From the NCBI GenBank assembly GCA_037179515.1, contig JAXCGZ010000059.1, positions 30,001 to 94,000 on the forward strand: a stretch of 64,000 nt of DNA, in the 5' to 3' direction. The notes beneath the pieces were generated by a model that saw nothing but the letters and a program-made list of their open reading frames with translations, ran no database searches and was not told where the DNA came from. This DNA is from Halocaridina rubra. Taxonomy: Eukaryota > Arthropoda > Malacostraca > Decapoda > Atyidae. Below, piece by piece: positions 12,759-24,560 of this stretch. Positions within the stretch are counted from its first letter, which is position 1. Each line of letters opens with the position of its first letter. A program made the translations under genes and the position numbers.

Positions 12759-14598
12759 ATGTCTCCTAAGAAAGTGAAAGATATTAGTGATAGTGGCATT
12801 TAAAAGCCTAAATGTATTACCATGCAAACGAAAAAAGAAATATATAGCTAGACAAGAGAACGGTGTTCGTGTTTTTTATCTCGCCACATAGTATGACTTG
12901 GCAAAATCGACCATCTGTACTATTTCAAAGAATAAAGAGGCCTTAAAGGCGGCTAACATGGCTAAAGGAGTGATAATTTAATGAAGCATAGGTCTCAAAT
13001 TATAGAAGAGGAAGAAAAATTAATTTAGTTTGGATAAATGGAGAACTTGCTGGAGATAATGTTAGCAAGGCCATAATATGCATGAAGGCTTTACAGTAGC
13101 GAACACTCTAAGTGCTAGTAGTGCTAGAATTGACAAATTTAAAGCAAGTAGAGGCTGGTTTGAAGTATTCCATCGACAAACTGGAATTCATAATGTTATT
13201 AGGCATGGAGAGGCAGTTAGTTCGGAGCAAAAGGCAACGGATGCCTATTTGATATAATTCACTGACTTTATCAAATGTGAAGGTTATGCCTCATACCAAG
13301 TTTTTAACTGTGATGAAACAGGACTGCTTAGAAAATATACCTAAAAGGACCTACATAATCCAAGAGAAGGCAATGCCTGGCCACAAACCAATAAGGGACA
13401 GGCTTACAATTTTATTGTGTGCTAATGCAAGTGGAGATTGCAAGATTAAGTCTCTTAGTCTACCACTCTGAAAATCCATGCATTTTTAAGCGCAATAATG
13501 TGTAGAAGGCTAGACTTCCGGTAATGTGGAGGTCGAATAGCAAGGCTTGGGTAACATGTATCCTTTTCATAGAATGGTTGACTGAAGCTTTTGCACCAGC
13601 TGTCAAGAAAGATCTTGAGGAAAAAGGTTTGCCCCTTAAGTATCTTCTGGTAATGGACAATGCTCCTGCCCATCCTCCAGGTTTGGAAGAAGACCTTGAT
13701 ATCAAAAACGCCTTCATAAAATTCAAATTTAAGGTTTGCCCTTAAGTGTCTTCTGGTAATGGACAATGCTCTGCCCATCCTCCAGGTTTGGAAGAAGACC
13801 TGGATATCAAAAACGTCTCCATGAAAGTCAAAATTTTACCTCCAAACATACTCCTCTCCTCCAGTCTATAGACCAGCGAGTCATTTCTAATTCTAAGAAC
13901 TGTAAACGAATGGTCTTTTTTCCATATGTTTCCAGGTCACCAATGACACGAATTTGACCCTGCTTGAATTCTGGAAAGACCATTTCAATACCCTCCGCTG
14001 CATAGGCCTCTCTGTGACAAGGCATGGAAGGAGGTCTCTTACTGCACACACCTGGAGGAAATTTTGGCCAGGTTGTGTGGCTGATAGAGATTTCGAGGAG
14101 GAGACCAGCTGTCAACATAATGAATGAGATTGTTACCCCACGAAAAAGTTTGGGCTTGGAGGTCAATGAGGAGGATGTTTGTAAAAACCCACCACAGAAC
14201 TTTTCGAGTTGCATCGTGAACAGGTGAAGACTATCTAAGAGGAGCAATCAGTGGAGGAGGGGGATGAGAGGGTAAAGGTTTTAAGTGATAAGTTAAAAGA
14301 AATATTTAGTAAGTGGAGTGATGGGCAGGCTTTCATTGAGTCATCACCTGGACAAAACTGTGATCAACAGAGCAGTGAATATTTTAAATGACAATGTGAT
14401 ATCCCATTTCAGAAAAATTTATCAATAAGACAAATTTTTCTAGATTGCTTTCTTGTGCCAATACCAGCCAGAGACCCCCTTCCAAGAGTTCATGTAGAGA
14501 GAATACACCACATATACTGCCTGTACCTTAATAGTTGGAGTAGTCCTCCTCCACCACCATCATCCACGTGTGCCAGCAACTATCAACCACTAAGGTAA
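12759..14598 (+). pseudogene. Degraded Tigger transposase
   Basis: It starts MSPKKVKDISDSG at an ATG at 12759, the usual start of the Tigger psq/HTH DNA-binding region. Then come many stops, a NCDETGLL block (first DDE aspartate, about 13310), PGHKPIRDRLTILLCANASG, MWRSNSKAWVT (about 13527), LLVMDNAPAHPPG (second aspartate, about 13650) and a degraded LLQSIDQRVISN (third aspartate region, about 13855). WRKFWPGCVADRDF lies near 14055, and the frame ends SNYQPLR before TAA. A local duplication and several stops make it non-functional. Confidence 0.85.
13624..13832 (+). repeat. Tandem duplication inside the transposase remnant
   Basis: A unit of about 107 bases beginning AAGGTTTGCCC occurs at 13624 and again at 13731. 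Both contain the codons for LLVMDN...HPPGLEEDLDIKN, so the catalytic-aspartate segment is present twice. The second copy has lost a base in the CCTGCCC tract. Confidence 0.85.
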
Positions 14599-14849
14599 AT
14601 ACCATCTTTTCTTTAAGTACAGTAGAATACAGTATTTTCCTATAATTAAGGTTATATTTCAGTCATTTATATATTTTTGTCACTTATAAACCCATAAAAA
14701 AATTTAAAAGGTATATTTTTGGGGCTAGGGAACAGATTAATTGGAATTTCATGCATTTCATTGGGAACAATTGTTTCCAATTACGATCATTTCGACTCAC
14801 GAATGGGGTTAAGGAACGGATTAAATTCGTGACTAAAGGTAACACTGTA

Positions 14850-16600
14850 TAACATACTTAAACAATCTCGCTGGTGCGATAGCATATTATTAGACATCGC
14901 AGACAATTGCATCCAAATTTTAATAATGTACACAACTTTTAGGACCATTCACCAGCTCGGAATTTCCCTGAGATGATGGGAAACAGATCCAAACTTGTAT
15001 TCCCTGTGTATCTTATGAGAACAGTAAATGAAATATCCTTCGTGGTGGGAGAGGCAGAAATTCATCTATCTATAAGTATTATCTGCAAGCTGTAGGAGGT
15101 AATTAAAAATGTATTCTTGTGGGTGGTACAGATAGAATATACTAATACTTCCTGTGTATTGTTTTGTCATATAGTTTTATTCTATGACTATACTAGACTC
15201 GAAGTCGTAGAGTTATATCTCACCAGAATACCACCAATGTCGTATAGTTCTTCCCTTTATACTAAAGTTATAGCGTGCGAGGTGAAAACAGATATGCACA
15301 GATTGTTTAACATTAAGTTTATTTAGTTATAAACTTATTCTATACCTCAATGCTCCCCGTCCCCTTAAGGTAAAATCTAAGATCTTATTCGTGCCCCGGA
15401 CAACTTGTTACTAACCTTTCTTTCTCACTGCTTGTTACTTTCTTGTACGACCATGATGGCAGGGCGTGGTATGCTTGGACAGCCTCACCCAAAAGGCTTC
15501 TAGAGAAACGGGGATTCCCGCCCATTTCGTGTAGTATTAAGGGCGTGGCTATAAGAAGGCCAATCGGACACAAGGAGGGCCTATATGTGTATTTTTACAG
15601 GTGCATGTGGATACGTACATGTAGATATTGGTTTTCGGCTCTCGTGGGAACGACCTAAAACTGTGACAATTCTGACCTCTATCGGCAATTTGCACCGGGG
15701 TGTGTGAGGCCTATGGGTTGAACCATAGATCTCTGGTCATCTCTCTGTAAACACATATCCTGCCCAGAAAGCCATACTGGAAATATCAGTTACGCCACAT
15801 GAACACCCCATGACACCATGTGGGCTATGTTCTGTTACACAGATACCTTTCCTTTAGTTTTTTTTTTTTTTTTTTTTGCCTGAAAAACTAAAATGAGGTG
15901 AAGATGTTATTGTGAAGGCCTGCTACTTCACTGCTTTTGATACTCTTAATGGCTACCCTGTTGTGTTTAGTAAGCTATATTAATGTGAAGGAGAAAAATA
16001 AGGTTCTTAACCAGGTACGAAATCTTGATTTGAATCATTTTTCTTTGCAAGACCAGAATATTTTTTAGAATACAGTACTTAGTATTCCGACATATTATGG
16101 TTTTTTTAAAACCACTCCATTATAAGAGTGTACTGCTACCATTATTCTCTCACCCACTTAGTACTTAGTATCTACATACAAAGTCCATAATCCACATGGT
16201 GTGGCAGCTGACTAAGACAGAGCACACATCCATTCACCAGAAAATGCACACAGCCTATCTCCCACATTTATGAGTGTGACAACGGGACAGGCAAAAAACT
16301 GCCCTCATCAATAAAGGCTTGGGCACGAAGAAAACAATAAGACGAAGGAAAAGAAAAAGGTTACAGACAAGGCAGAGATGAGGTAATGATACACAAAGAG
16401 GAGAATCACCACAATTCCTCACCCCACCCTGTTATACTACTTGGGTCTCACAACATAAGCAGGGCACAGTTCATCTGCCATATGATACAGCAGCTGTAAC
16501 TGGTTACCCCCAATACTGCAAAATGCAACCATCTCACTCGCAACTACAAGCATGTGTGGATAAATCCTCTGGGTTGCATCAGCCATTAACCATCTCTCTC
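14850..16600. other. No gene recognised
   Basis: It contains a GC-richer patch at about 15385-15800 that looks like a fragment of an unknown repeat, a T18 run near 15860, and otherwise AT-rich unique sequence. No supported coding region. Confidence 0.4.
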
Positions 16601-17330
16601 CACCCATCCCTTTCTCTTGCACTTCCACTTCCCTGCTCTGCTAACATTTGTGTGCAGCCAATCCTCTTTCCATCTCATTCATGGTGCTATTCTCAGTTTT
16701 ACTTTACCCATTCATTCTTTCCTTATGTCCAAACCACCTCAGTATATTCTGGTCTACCTTGTGGCATTCTTCCAATGTCTGTTTTATACCTCTCCATATT
16801 TATCCTTCATTTTTAACATGCCTATCATATTTCTCAAACAAATCCATCTTTATTACATGCACTCTTGTTTATTTCATCCACTCGTTGTAACGAGTCTATA
16901 CACTATACAATATTGTGTGCCCAATAAATTGATCATAAAATATTTTCTTTGCATTCATTCCTGAATATCATTTTTTCATTACTCATTTATCCCATCTAGA
17001 CATGTATGTAAATGGCTTTTCTCACACACACTTTTACATACTCAATCACCACACACACCAGTCTCTCCAATGGTTCAGCTATCAGCAGCAGTTACCCAAA
17101 AATAGCAACAGATTTGCTTCCCATTACTTTCCATTCTCACCTAATTCCAAACCCCTGTCTAGAACTCTTGCATTTGCTTCCCTAACCATTCCATATACAT
17201 ACTGAACAACCATGGCAATGTCACAACCCTGACTCGGCCCTACTTTCATCTTAGACTCATCACTCAGCATTTCAAACTCGCAAACTTTAATACTTTCAAC
17301 ATACTTCCAACTTTTCATATGGTTTGTTCA
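16600..17330 (-). mobile_element. Decayed LINE fragment (family 2)
   Basis: On the minus strand KVGPSQGCDIAM...QYVYGMVREANARVLDRG (about 17140-17250) matches the LRQGC...DGVVREVN block of the copy at 32420-33680. Lower down, WFGHKERM (about 16735) matches the usual C-terminal WFGH-ERM motif of this LINE type. The order and direction are consistent with one badly decayed copy. No intact frame remains. Confidence 0.65.
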
Positions 17331-18200
17331 AGTTCACGAATGTCCAATTAACATTCTTACATATCTTTAAAATACTTCTCATCTGTATTACCACAAACAC
17401 TTAACACATGCAGCCTGTTCCTCTCCTAAGTTCAAAATATTCTTACCCTATCACTCTCAGATCCTCTTATAATTCTCTAAAGAATCATCAAACAATATAC
17501 ACTTTACAAACCACACTCACTCAGAAGATTCAACTACATATATTTTAAAGACAGATAGGTCTCCTGATAAATAATGTAGTTAAAGAAGCTATTGTCATAA
17601 CATACTTTTCCTACTTCTACCAGACACACCATAATGGCCACAACAACGAAAAGAAACAAAACATTTAAAATACACAAAATACCAAAAATAATACTCATCT
17701 GCATCTCGGTAATCATTATCATTTATTTACAACTACGCTTATGAATGCTGTACAGAGTAAAGAAGATGAAGACTACGTTTAACTAAATTCCCAAAACCAA
17801 ATCACAGGATCTCCAATTCACCCCAATTCCTACATTTGAGATTGATATTACTCAAAAAAAAATTTAAGGTAGCTTGTTTATCATATGAATTCTGCATACC
17901 TCTGTTATCTGGATGTCAAGGGATCTCCTAGTCAAGACTTCATATATATAATTCCTTTATATCTCCTTGCCCAAACTCTCCTTCAAACATCTGGTAAACC
18001 CAACCATAAGCCTCTTCACTGTTCAACATTTCTAGGTGTCAATACCATTATTATTCTCTTCCACTCTTATCAAACTTTTACTGCATTGCACACAACTCTA
18101 GCTGTAAATTTAATTTCTTATATATTGTTTATTATAATACAATTACAACATAGAAATAAATCTTACACCAAGGTAAGATAAACCTGAAATAATACAGAAA
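17331..18200. other. No gene recognised
   Basis: AT-rich, pyrimidine-biased sequence with no supported exon. The right end leads into the 3' flank of RBM41. Confidence 0.4.
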
Positions 18201-18212
18201 AAATTTGCAAAC

Positions 18213-18218
18213 TTTATT
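18213..18218 (-). terminator. Poly(A) signal AATAAA of RBM41
   Basis: The minus strand carries AATAAA 70 bases beyond the RBM41 stop codon, a normal position for a short 3' UTR. Confidence 0.6.
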
Positions 18219-18287
18219 ATAAAAAATGCTACAGTTAATTTCTTAATGCTAAATAGACCCCAGCTAAAAATAGATTACACCCAACAT

Positions 18288-19568
18288 CTACTGCTTACCA
18301 TACTCAATAATAATTGGTTTGTCATATAAAATGAAGCCATTACATGTTTTCAGAGCTCTTTCAGCCAGAATTTTGTCTGGGAAAGTTACAAATGCCTGGC
18401 CCTTCATTCGCCCATTCAGGATCCTGTAGGCAATATTCCGTCCATCTGCAGACTCAAAGTTCCCCATGAGAGAGGCAAGGTCATTAGGTGTAACTTTAGA
18501 TGATAGGTTCTTTATATATAAAGTCTCTGAGGGCTCTCCTTCTCTCCAGTCTCTAAACTTGTCCATGCTTCTTAGCTTCTCAATGGTTTCTCTGTTAGCT
18601 TCTATGAAGCTGAGAGGAATGAGATCACTGGGTACAAGAGTTAAGACAAATGGTCTGGATCGGTCATGCTTGACTAGAGTTTCCTTCTTAGTTATGACCA
18701 TTCTACCTGTGTCAGTAATAGCTTTCTCCCTCTTGGAACATGTTTGTTCACTTTGTAATACTTTATCAGTTGCAATTAATTTTGGGATTTTATCCATGTC
18801 CCATAAAGTTTTGGGTTTCTCTGTCATATACAAAATTTTGTTTTCAGTTTTAAACACTTTTCCTGAATGTCTATCATCTACCTTCCAATCACTCTTCCTC
18901 TTTGATTCATTTACAGTAGAAGTGGGCTTGCTTTCTGGAGGGAAAAGTTCTTCTGCAATTTGTTTTATATGATTAATAGGGTGATCCACAGGAACAGTAT
19001 CGTCTTTGTGAGGTTGAAGTCGTACAAGACAAGCAGTAAGTTTATCAGCTTTTTCAGAAGAGGGGACACAGTTGATTTCTTCCTCAAACTCATGACGATT
19101 TAAAGGAACAGCTCCACTGAAATTCTCCTCCTGTTCAGCAAGCTCGTCAAGCCACTTCTGTCTTTTTTCAAGTTTATCTTGTATTGCCTCAAGTTTGCTT
19201 TTCTGGAATGATGAGGAAGGGTGCAATATTTTATCCTTTTCACATAAAAGAACTTGGACTTCATCATCTGTAAGACCACTTGATTTCAAAACCTGCTTAA
19301 ATACCAGCAAATCTTGTAGGTGCTTGAAATCCTCAGCAGATGACAGACCACTTGTACTCGCAGTTAGACTTTCCTCAACAGAGGCACTGATAAAATCCTT
19401 ACGGCTCTGGCAATGAGCTTCAAGTGTCTCACTAGTGCGCAACTGTTTTTTTATGAATTCCTTCAGGATTTTATCCCTCAAGCTTATAGTTTTAAATTTT
19501 GGTAGGCTATCAACATCTTGTCCCATATGACGGTATTTTAGAGCATTGGTATTTGTAAGGGATGCCAT
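18288..19568 (-). CDS. RBM41: RNA-binding motif protein 41, intronless here
   Basis: 426 residues, near the vertebrate length of about 413. The N-terminal half is helical and charged, with no known fold; SKLEAIQDKLEKRQKWLDEL matches the AIQNRLQDIEERISERQ region of vertebrate RBM41. The C-terminal 80 residues form one RRM, with RNP2 TLYIKNLS and RNP1 MKGQAFVTF, ending IIIEYGKQ. This RRM is of the U11/U12-65K (RNPC3) type. Family work links RBM41 to U12 snRNA and the minor spliceosome in the nucleus. The start ATG (19566-19568) opens MASLTNTNALKY. The whole protein is one uninterrupted frame, whereas vertebrate RBM41 has several introns. It lies 254 bp past the TM2D2 stop on the same strand. 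A TTTTAAATTGCAG acceptor-like string occurs in the gap (about 19660-19672), so a 5' UTR intron is possible. Confidence 0.93.
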   Translation of the reverse strand: MASLTNTNALKYRHMGQDVDSLPKFKTISLRDKILKEFIKKQLRTSETLEAHCQSRKDFISASVEESLTASTSGLSSAEDFKHLQDLLVFKQVLKSSGLTDDEVQVLLCEKDKILHPSSSFQKSKLEAIQDKLEKRQKWLDELAEQEENFSGAVPLNRHEFEEEINCVPSSEKADKLTACLVRLQPHKDDTVPVDHPINHIKQIAEELFPPESKPTSTVNESKRKSDWKVDDRHSGKVFKTENKILYMTEKPKTLWDMDKIPKLIATDKVLQSEQTCSKREKAITDTGRMVITKKETLVKHDRSRPFVLTLVPSDLIPLSFIEANRETIEKLRSMDKFRDWREGEPSETLYIKNLSSKVTPNDLASLMGNFESADGRNIAYRILNGRMKGQAFVTFPDKILAERALKTCNGFILYDKPIIIEYGKQ

Positions 19569-19822
19569 GCTAATAGGTATTAGTAATAAATACTAATCCA
19601 CAATAAATAATAAGATATACTTAGATCTAAGAAGTGTCTTCTGTATCCAATATTATTTCTGCAATTTAAAATCACACTCAAAGTTACAAAGTATATCCAA
19701 AGACAATGAAATATATCACAAGTTAGTCAACTAACGCAACAGATTTATAAGTTACAACAATAATTATCATATAAGAGCTATATTAATTGGCTGAAGGGAT
19801 AATTTAGAAACCTTTAGACAGT

Positions 19823-20036
19823 TCATACATAGGGATTCCAATTACTACCATCTTCAGGTGTAAGAGAGCCTGTTATCAAGAGGACTATGTCAACAATCCA
19901 CCATATACCCACACCTCCCAGTGTGAGAAGTTTTCCTACAGCAGTTCCAGTTTGTCCCAAACAAAAGCGGTCCATTCCTAAGAATCCCAAGAGAACACTA
20001 TAGATGAGTGTGGTCACAAAGTAGTGACCGCTGTAT
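19823..20036 (-). CDS. TM2D2: TM2D2 exon 4 (TM2 domain, C-terminus)
   Basis: Last coding exon, entered after a TTTTATTTTATTCCAG acceptor (AG at 20037-20038). It encodes [20 protein letters not shown], then [21 protein letters not shown] and a second hydrophobic helix, ending DGSNWNPYV. This is the TM2 domain: two membrane helices joined by a short turn with the conserved DRF motif. It closely matches the vertebrate TM2D2 C-terminus. The exon completes the lysine codon split after CI at the end of exon 3. The stop is TGA at 19823-19825. No AATAAA is seen on this strand before the RBM41 start. Confidence 0.95.
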
Positions 20037-20229
20037 CTGGAATAAAATAAAAACCATGTTCAGAGCATACTATTCTGCCATTCTTTTGAAATACTGCATA
20101 ATCTTTCATTGGTCAGAAAGTATGAATTCGGTGGAGTAAATAAAAATGTAAATTCAATGGAAGACTCAAAATGTAAATTAGAATAAAAGTTTGTGAATTG
20201 AATAAACAAGAATATTGCCATTTTATGTA

Positions 20230-20400
20230 TCACTATAAAGCCCCATTTGAATGGGGGTGGAGAGCTAGGTTGGAGATGGGAAATGAAGGATGAATGCCCT
20301 TCCAAATGCCATGCAGTGGGTGCAAACATATGTTTGTCACTTCCCAAGCTGAGTACTCTAACCACTCTCCCCACGTGATAATCAAGAAACGAGTTCATTT
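20230..20400 (-). mobile_element. tRNA-derived SINE
   Basis: The minus strand reads GAGAGTGGTTAGAGTACTCA, resembling a pol III A box (TGGTTAGAGTAC). It is followed by a body with TTTGGAAGGGCATTCATCC, the same module as GTTAGGAAGAGCATCCAG in the SINE at 35795. It lies in TM2D2 intron 3. The B box is poorly kept. Confidence 0.55.
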
Positions 20401-20440
20401 GATTAAGCGAAATTGTGAAATTGTATAGAACAGTACAGTA

Positions 20441-21810
20441 CAGTCACCTCTTCATTTACGCAAGTTTAGACTACACAAATTTGGATTAGCACATATACAA
20501 TAGTGAAAAAAATTTGAACTGCACGGTTAACGTGAACGAGAGACAGCGAGTAAAAACGTGGTACAGTGTAGTGACTAAGCGCTCGCCTCTGAGCCACTTT
20601 CCCGCCATGCTGCCAAGTGCTTCAGTCTCTCTTCACCCAGCATACCGTGTGGATATATCGCTTGTTCTAACTGTTGTTGTGATAAGCTTTGTGTTTCTTG
20701 TGCTTTTTTGCATATTTTTATTCATCTATAATGGCCAGTAAACAACCAGGAAATGATTGTGGCAGTGCTCCTAATCCTAAAAGAGTGAGAAAGTCAATAA
20801 ACCTTGTGTTAAAACTGCAAAAACTTGAGAAGGAGGAGGAAAAGGAGGCAGAAGCCACACTTCATGGGAGCCCCATGAAAACACTCACTGTGAAGGACTT
20901 TGGTGAATTTTTTAATCATACGGAGAAAGCCTTGGATATTTTGGATAAAAAAAATCTAAAGTAGAGTGTGCAGGCTTGATGTACTGAAGGGTCATGCAAT
21001 ATGTTGCCTGCTACAATTAATTTTTGAAAGAAAATAGGAAGGTTGCACGGCAGGCAACTCTTCATGCCAACTTCTCATCCAAAAGAAGTGATTCTGATGA
21101 CCCTTAACCCTGCACATCTAGGAAGCATGAAACCCAACCACAACCAGGGGTTAGCTCTCTCACTTCCCCCTCCTCTTCTCCTCCCTCTCCTACAGCTTAA
21201 GTCACCTGCTCACTGCCACCAGGCACGTCCCAGTATGCCTGTTGCTCGCCGTATATAGTGAGTAGAATAAATTTTTTTTTTTTTTTGGATCTTTAATATT
21301 ATATTCAGGCGTTGCAGAATGAAAAAAAAAAGGTGACATTTCCTAGAGTTAAGCAAAGCATGTTGAGTTTTCTAGTGTTGCCTTTGTTCATTTTTTATTT
21401 TATCTTTGTTTACGTTTGCAGACAGGGGTTAGTTCTCCCACTTCCACCTCCTCTTCTCCTTCCTTCTCCTACCGCTTAAGTCAACCGCTCACCGCCATCA
21501 CGTACGTCCCAGTAGGCCTGTTGCCCGCCGCATAATAGATTGAAATAATTTGTTCACTGTACAGTATTTTTTGGTTATCTGTATAGCTTTAATACTGTAT
21601 TGTATATTTTTAATACTTATTTCAGCTTGTTTATGTACTTGTAAAATATGTTTTAATTAGCTTTTTTCTTTGGTATAGTGTGTTTCTACACGTTTGTGGA
21701 GCGTATCTATGTCTATTAACATTGTGGGAATAGACTCTTTTAAAATACGAGAAATTTGCTTTACACAGTCATTTTCAGAACCTATCCTCGCGTAAATGGA
21801 GGGGTGACTG
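20441..21810 (+). mobile_element. Internally deleted Tigger/pogo element
   Basis: The ends are inverted repeats, left CAGTCACCTCTTCATTTACG and right complement CAGTCACCCCTCCATTTACG. A TA precedes the left end; the right TA appears mutated. Inside, an ATG at 20731 opens MASKQPGNDCGSAPNPKRVR, the usual N-terminus of a Tigger transposase, and it fuses within 30 residues to acidic C-terminal-like text (KTLTVKDFGEFFNHTEKALD). The HTH remainder and the whole DDE core are therefore missing. A segment of about 130 bases (about 21126-21255) recurs with divergence at 21420-21545. Confidence 0.85.
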
Positions 21811-21984
21811 AGATATTTTATTATCACAAACCCCACTGTCTAATGAAATAGAAGTCAACGATCCTTTCATACACTTGCAAGGGAGATAGCCTAGTAAAAA
21901 AATGCACCAATTCATCAGAAAACCCAATTCCTTCTCACAAAGTAGCTATAATGCTTCTCCCCTTTGTCTTTCACTAGCTCTTGA

Positions 21985-22245
21985 TATGGCTGGAACTAGA
22001 ACTAGAGGTCATAGTTTGAAGATTCGTAAGAAAACTGCTTTGCAGTATGTAAGTAAGTACTTTTTTAGTGTAAGAGTAGTTGAAAATTGGAATTTGCTAA
22101 GCTAGGAAGTAGTTCATGCTAACTCAATCCATAGTTTTAAGGACAAGTATGATAAGTATCACTAAGTACAAAATGGAACCGGCTAAGAGACAGGAAGTTA
22201 CAAGCTTGGGTCTCTTTCCTGTAAGCACAATTAGGTAATTACACA
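21985..22245 (+). mobile_element. 5'-truncated 3' end of the CR1/L2-like LINE
   Basis: It encodes DMAGTRTRGHSLKIRKKTAL...VVENWN, the last ~50 residues of the LINE ORF2 seen at 37-52 kb. A 3' UTR with a CTCTTTCC motif follows, then the AATTAGGTAATTACACAAT tail. Only about 260 bases remain, a typical 5'-truncated insertion. Confidence 0.85.
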
Positions 22246-22996
22246 ATCAGATATTCAATTACCAGAGTTCTGTTTGAAGTTTTCCTACCGGAGCTCCCAC
22301 AAACGTCTTGACTCTTTACGGGAAGAAAATGTGAGGGAGAATTCAAAATAAATTGTAGAAGAGAGAAATGTGAACCATATTCACAGAGTTACTGACAATA
22401 TATGGAGTGTGAAGAATGCCAAGGACAACAATTCCAAAGACCGAGCCATTACTACTTTCTATATACATCAATATTTAATACAGTCAATCTTTTAAAACAA
22501 ATATCTTCAAAATTCCTAAGAGAATCATCAATTTCGGTACATGTAATACTGTAAACACTTTTCTAAGACTTGAAATAATACAATAAGATTTCTTTGAGAT
22601 ACTGTTTCTCTTGATTAATGTTCAACTGAATATGTTAGGGAAGACTTTGATAAGAAAATTAACATACTGCATAGCATGATGGGCAACATGTGACAGTAGC
22701 AGTTCTTAACACAATCTGGTGCTTTTCCTCAAAGCAAAGTCCAAACTTGTTAAGATTCTGTTCTACCATACACTTCACACTTTTCACCATGTAGGGCCAT
22801 AGGCACAGTACCAGTTACTCACATCCACAAGCTCACTGTACAATGGAAGCATCAAACAAAAAAAGAAGAACCAAGAGAAGCTACAGGTATATATTTATGG
22901 AATATTTTAAGTGGCTCTAGCAGTGAGACAGCCATTATATACTCCCTTTCAGATCATTTAATAAATAATATATAACAAGAAATTAAATTAATAGAG
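22246..22996. other. No gene recognised (TM2D2 intron 3)
   Basis: AT-rich intronic sequence between a LINE 3' end and a Tigger element. No supported exon. Confidence 0.4.
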
Positions 22997-23619
22997 TACA
23001 GTAACCCCTCGCTATACTGCAATTCACCTATCGCGAATTCAGTGCATCACAGTTTTTTTTGCCGAGCTTTTTTTTTCTGGGTATATGCGAGAATATTAAA
23101 ATATTAAAAAAATAAAATTTTCAGTATTTTCATTATTTATATGAAAAAAAGAATTTCATTATTTTATTGATAAAAAAATTTATTTCCCAGCCTAAGTATA
23201 ATAAAACAGTAAGAAATAGTAAAAAAATATAAATTTAAGCATGTAACTCTGCACCATAGAAAGCACGATACCAATATTGGCATTTCGGAAAACGAAAATG
23301 GTCGCACGTACGTGAGCTAGCATGTATTAAAATTTCCATTATTTTATTGATAACAAAATTTATTTCTTAGTCTAAAAATAATAAAACAGTAAGAAACATA
23401 AATACTCACAGTATTGCACCATGTAAAATACGATACCGGTATCAGCATTTCGGAAAACTAAAAGGGTTGCACCTACGTGAGCTGGTACATACATCTAGTT
23501 CTCAGAATAATGCAATGCGGAGATAGGGTCTCAGAAGTCACGGGTAAATGGAAAATCGACCAAAAAAACGAGCCATTTTCCATAGGAAACAATGATAAAG
23601 GGCATAGCTCGTTCCACAA

Positions 23620-24028
23620 CCATCCATAGGCACACTATACCAAAGATATAAGATAAGTAAAACATATTTTGTAAGTACATAACAAAGCAGGATGACCTGT
23701 AGTTATTTATATTAACATGCAAATAGTGTACAGTATAAAAGATATACAGATTTACTGTACAGTAAACAATTTAATGCACTCTATTATGCCGTTGGCAACA
23801 GGCTTACACTGGGATGTGCATGGTGGCCAGACACACAATACCAAAGACATAAGTAAAACATATTTTATTAGTACATAACAAAGCAGAAAGACCTGTAGTT
23901 ATTTATAACAACATGCAAATAGTGTACAGTATAAAAGATATGCAGATTTACTGTACAGTAAACAAATTAATGCACTCTATTATGCCGTTGGTAACAGGCT
24001 TACACTGGGACGTGCATGGCGGCCAGGG
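23620..24028 (+). repeat. ~200-bp tandem duplication in the Tigger left half
   Basis: Two adjacent units share ATACCAAAGA, AAAACATATTTT, GACCTGTAGTTATTTATA, TGTACAGTATAAAAGATAT and GCACTCTATTATGCCGTTGG in order, with about 5-8% differences. One divergent unit is present near 60860-61050 in the second copy of the element. Confidence 0.85.
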
Positions 24029-24228
24029 ATGCCAGATAAAGCGGATGTTTTTACTTTCTAATGTATGGTACATTTTAAGACATATATTAATAACAAGATG
24101 GTAGTACATACTGTAATTTAAATAAAAATGTACTTCATCTTTAAGATACTTGAAATAACTTACCAGCTTACATGTACATTTTTATATTTATCATTTCTCT
24201 CAATCATCTATTCTGGCAACACTGATGG

Positions 24229-24560
24229 TGGCGGTGAGGACGAGGATGCAAACGTTTTGTCACACTTCCGTATCAACTGATGCACTCTCACACGCTATTT
24301 CCCAAACGATATTATACTGAAAATATGTTTGCTGTTTGTTCTTAATGCTTTTTTTTCAGTTTTCTTCATAATATCCGATTGCATTAAGCGGTAGAAGAGG
24401 AGTAGGATGAGGGGAAACGAACCTCCATCGGCAAAGGTTTTGCCACTTCCGTATCAGCTGATGCACCCTCACACGCTATTTCCCTGATATTATATTGAAA
24501 ATATGTTTGCTGTTTGTTCTTAATGCTTTTTTCAATCTTCTTCATAATATCCAATCGCAT
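24229..24560 (+). repeat. ~175-bp tandem duplication in the Tigger left half
   Basis: Two units share CTTCCGTATCA, CACACGCTATTTCCC, TTTGCTGTTTGTTCTTAATG and GGTAGAAGAGGAG. The same unit is amplified to about five copies at 61050-62030. Confidence 0.85.

Larger units (their letters stand above)
12519..14847 (+). mobile_element. Tigger/pogo DNA transposon, complete ends, inactive
   Basis: Both ends are visible. The left begins CAGTGAAACCTCCACTTACG and the right ends ...GTAACACTG. TA dinucleotides flank both sides (12517-12518 and 14848-14849), as expected for a TA target duplication. The 2.33-kb element encloses a degraded CENP-B/Tigger-type transposase on the same strand. The right end carries a subterminal AATGGGGTTAAGGAACGGAT motif that recurs near 32230, marking a relative of the same family. 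Confidence 0.9.

Noticed and set aside
14850..15800. A gene in the GC-richer patch near 15400-15700
   Set aside because: Short frames on both strands overlap, with no splice sites, motif or codon signal that singles one out.
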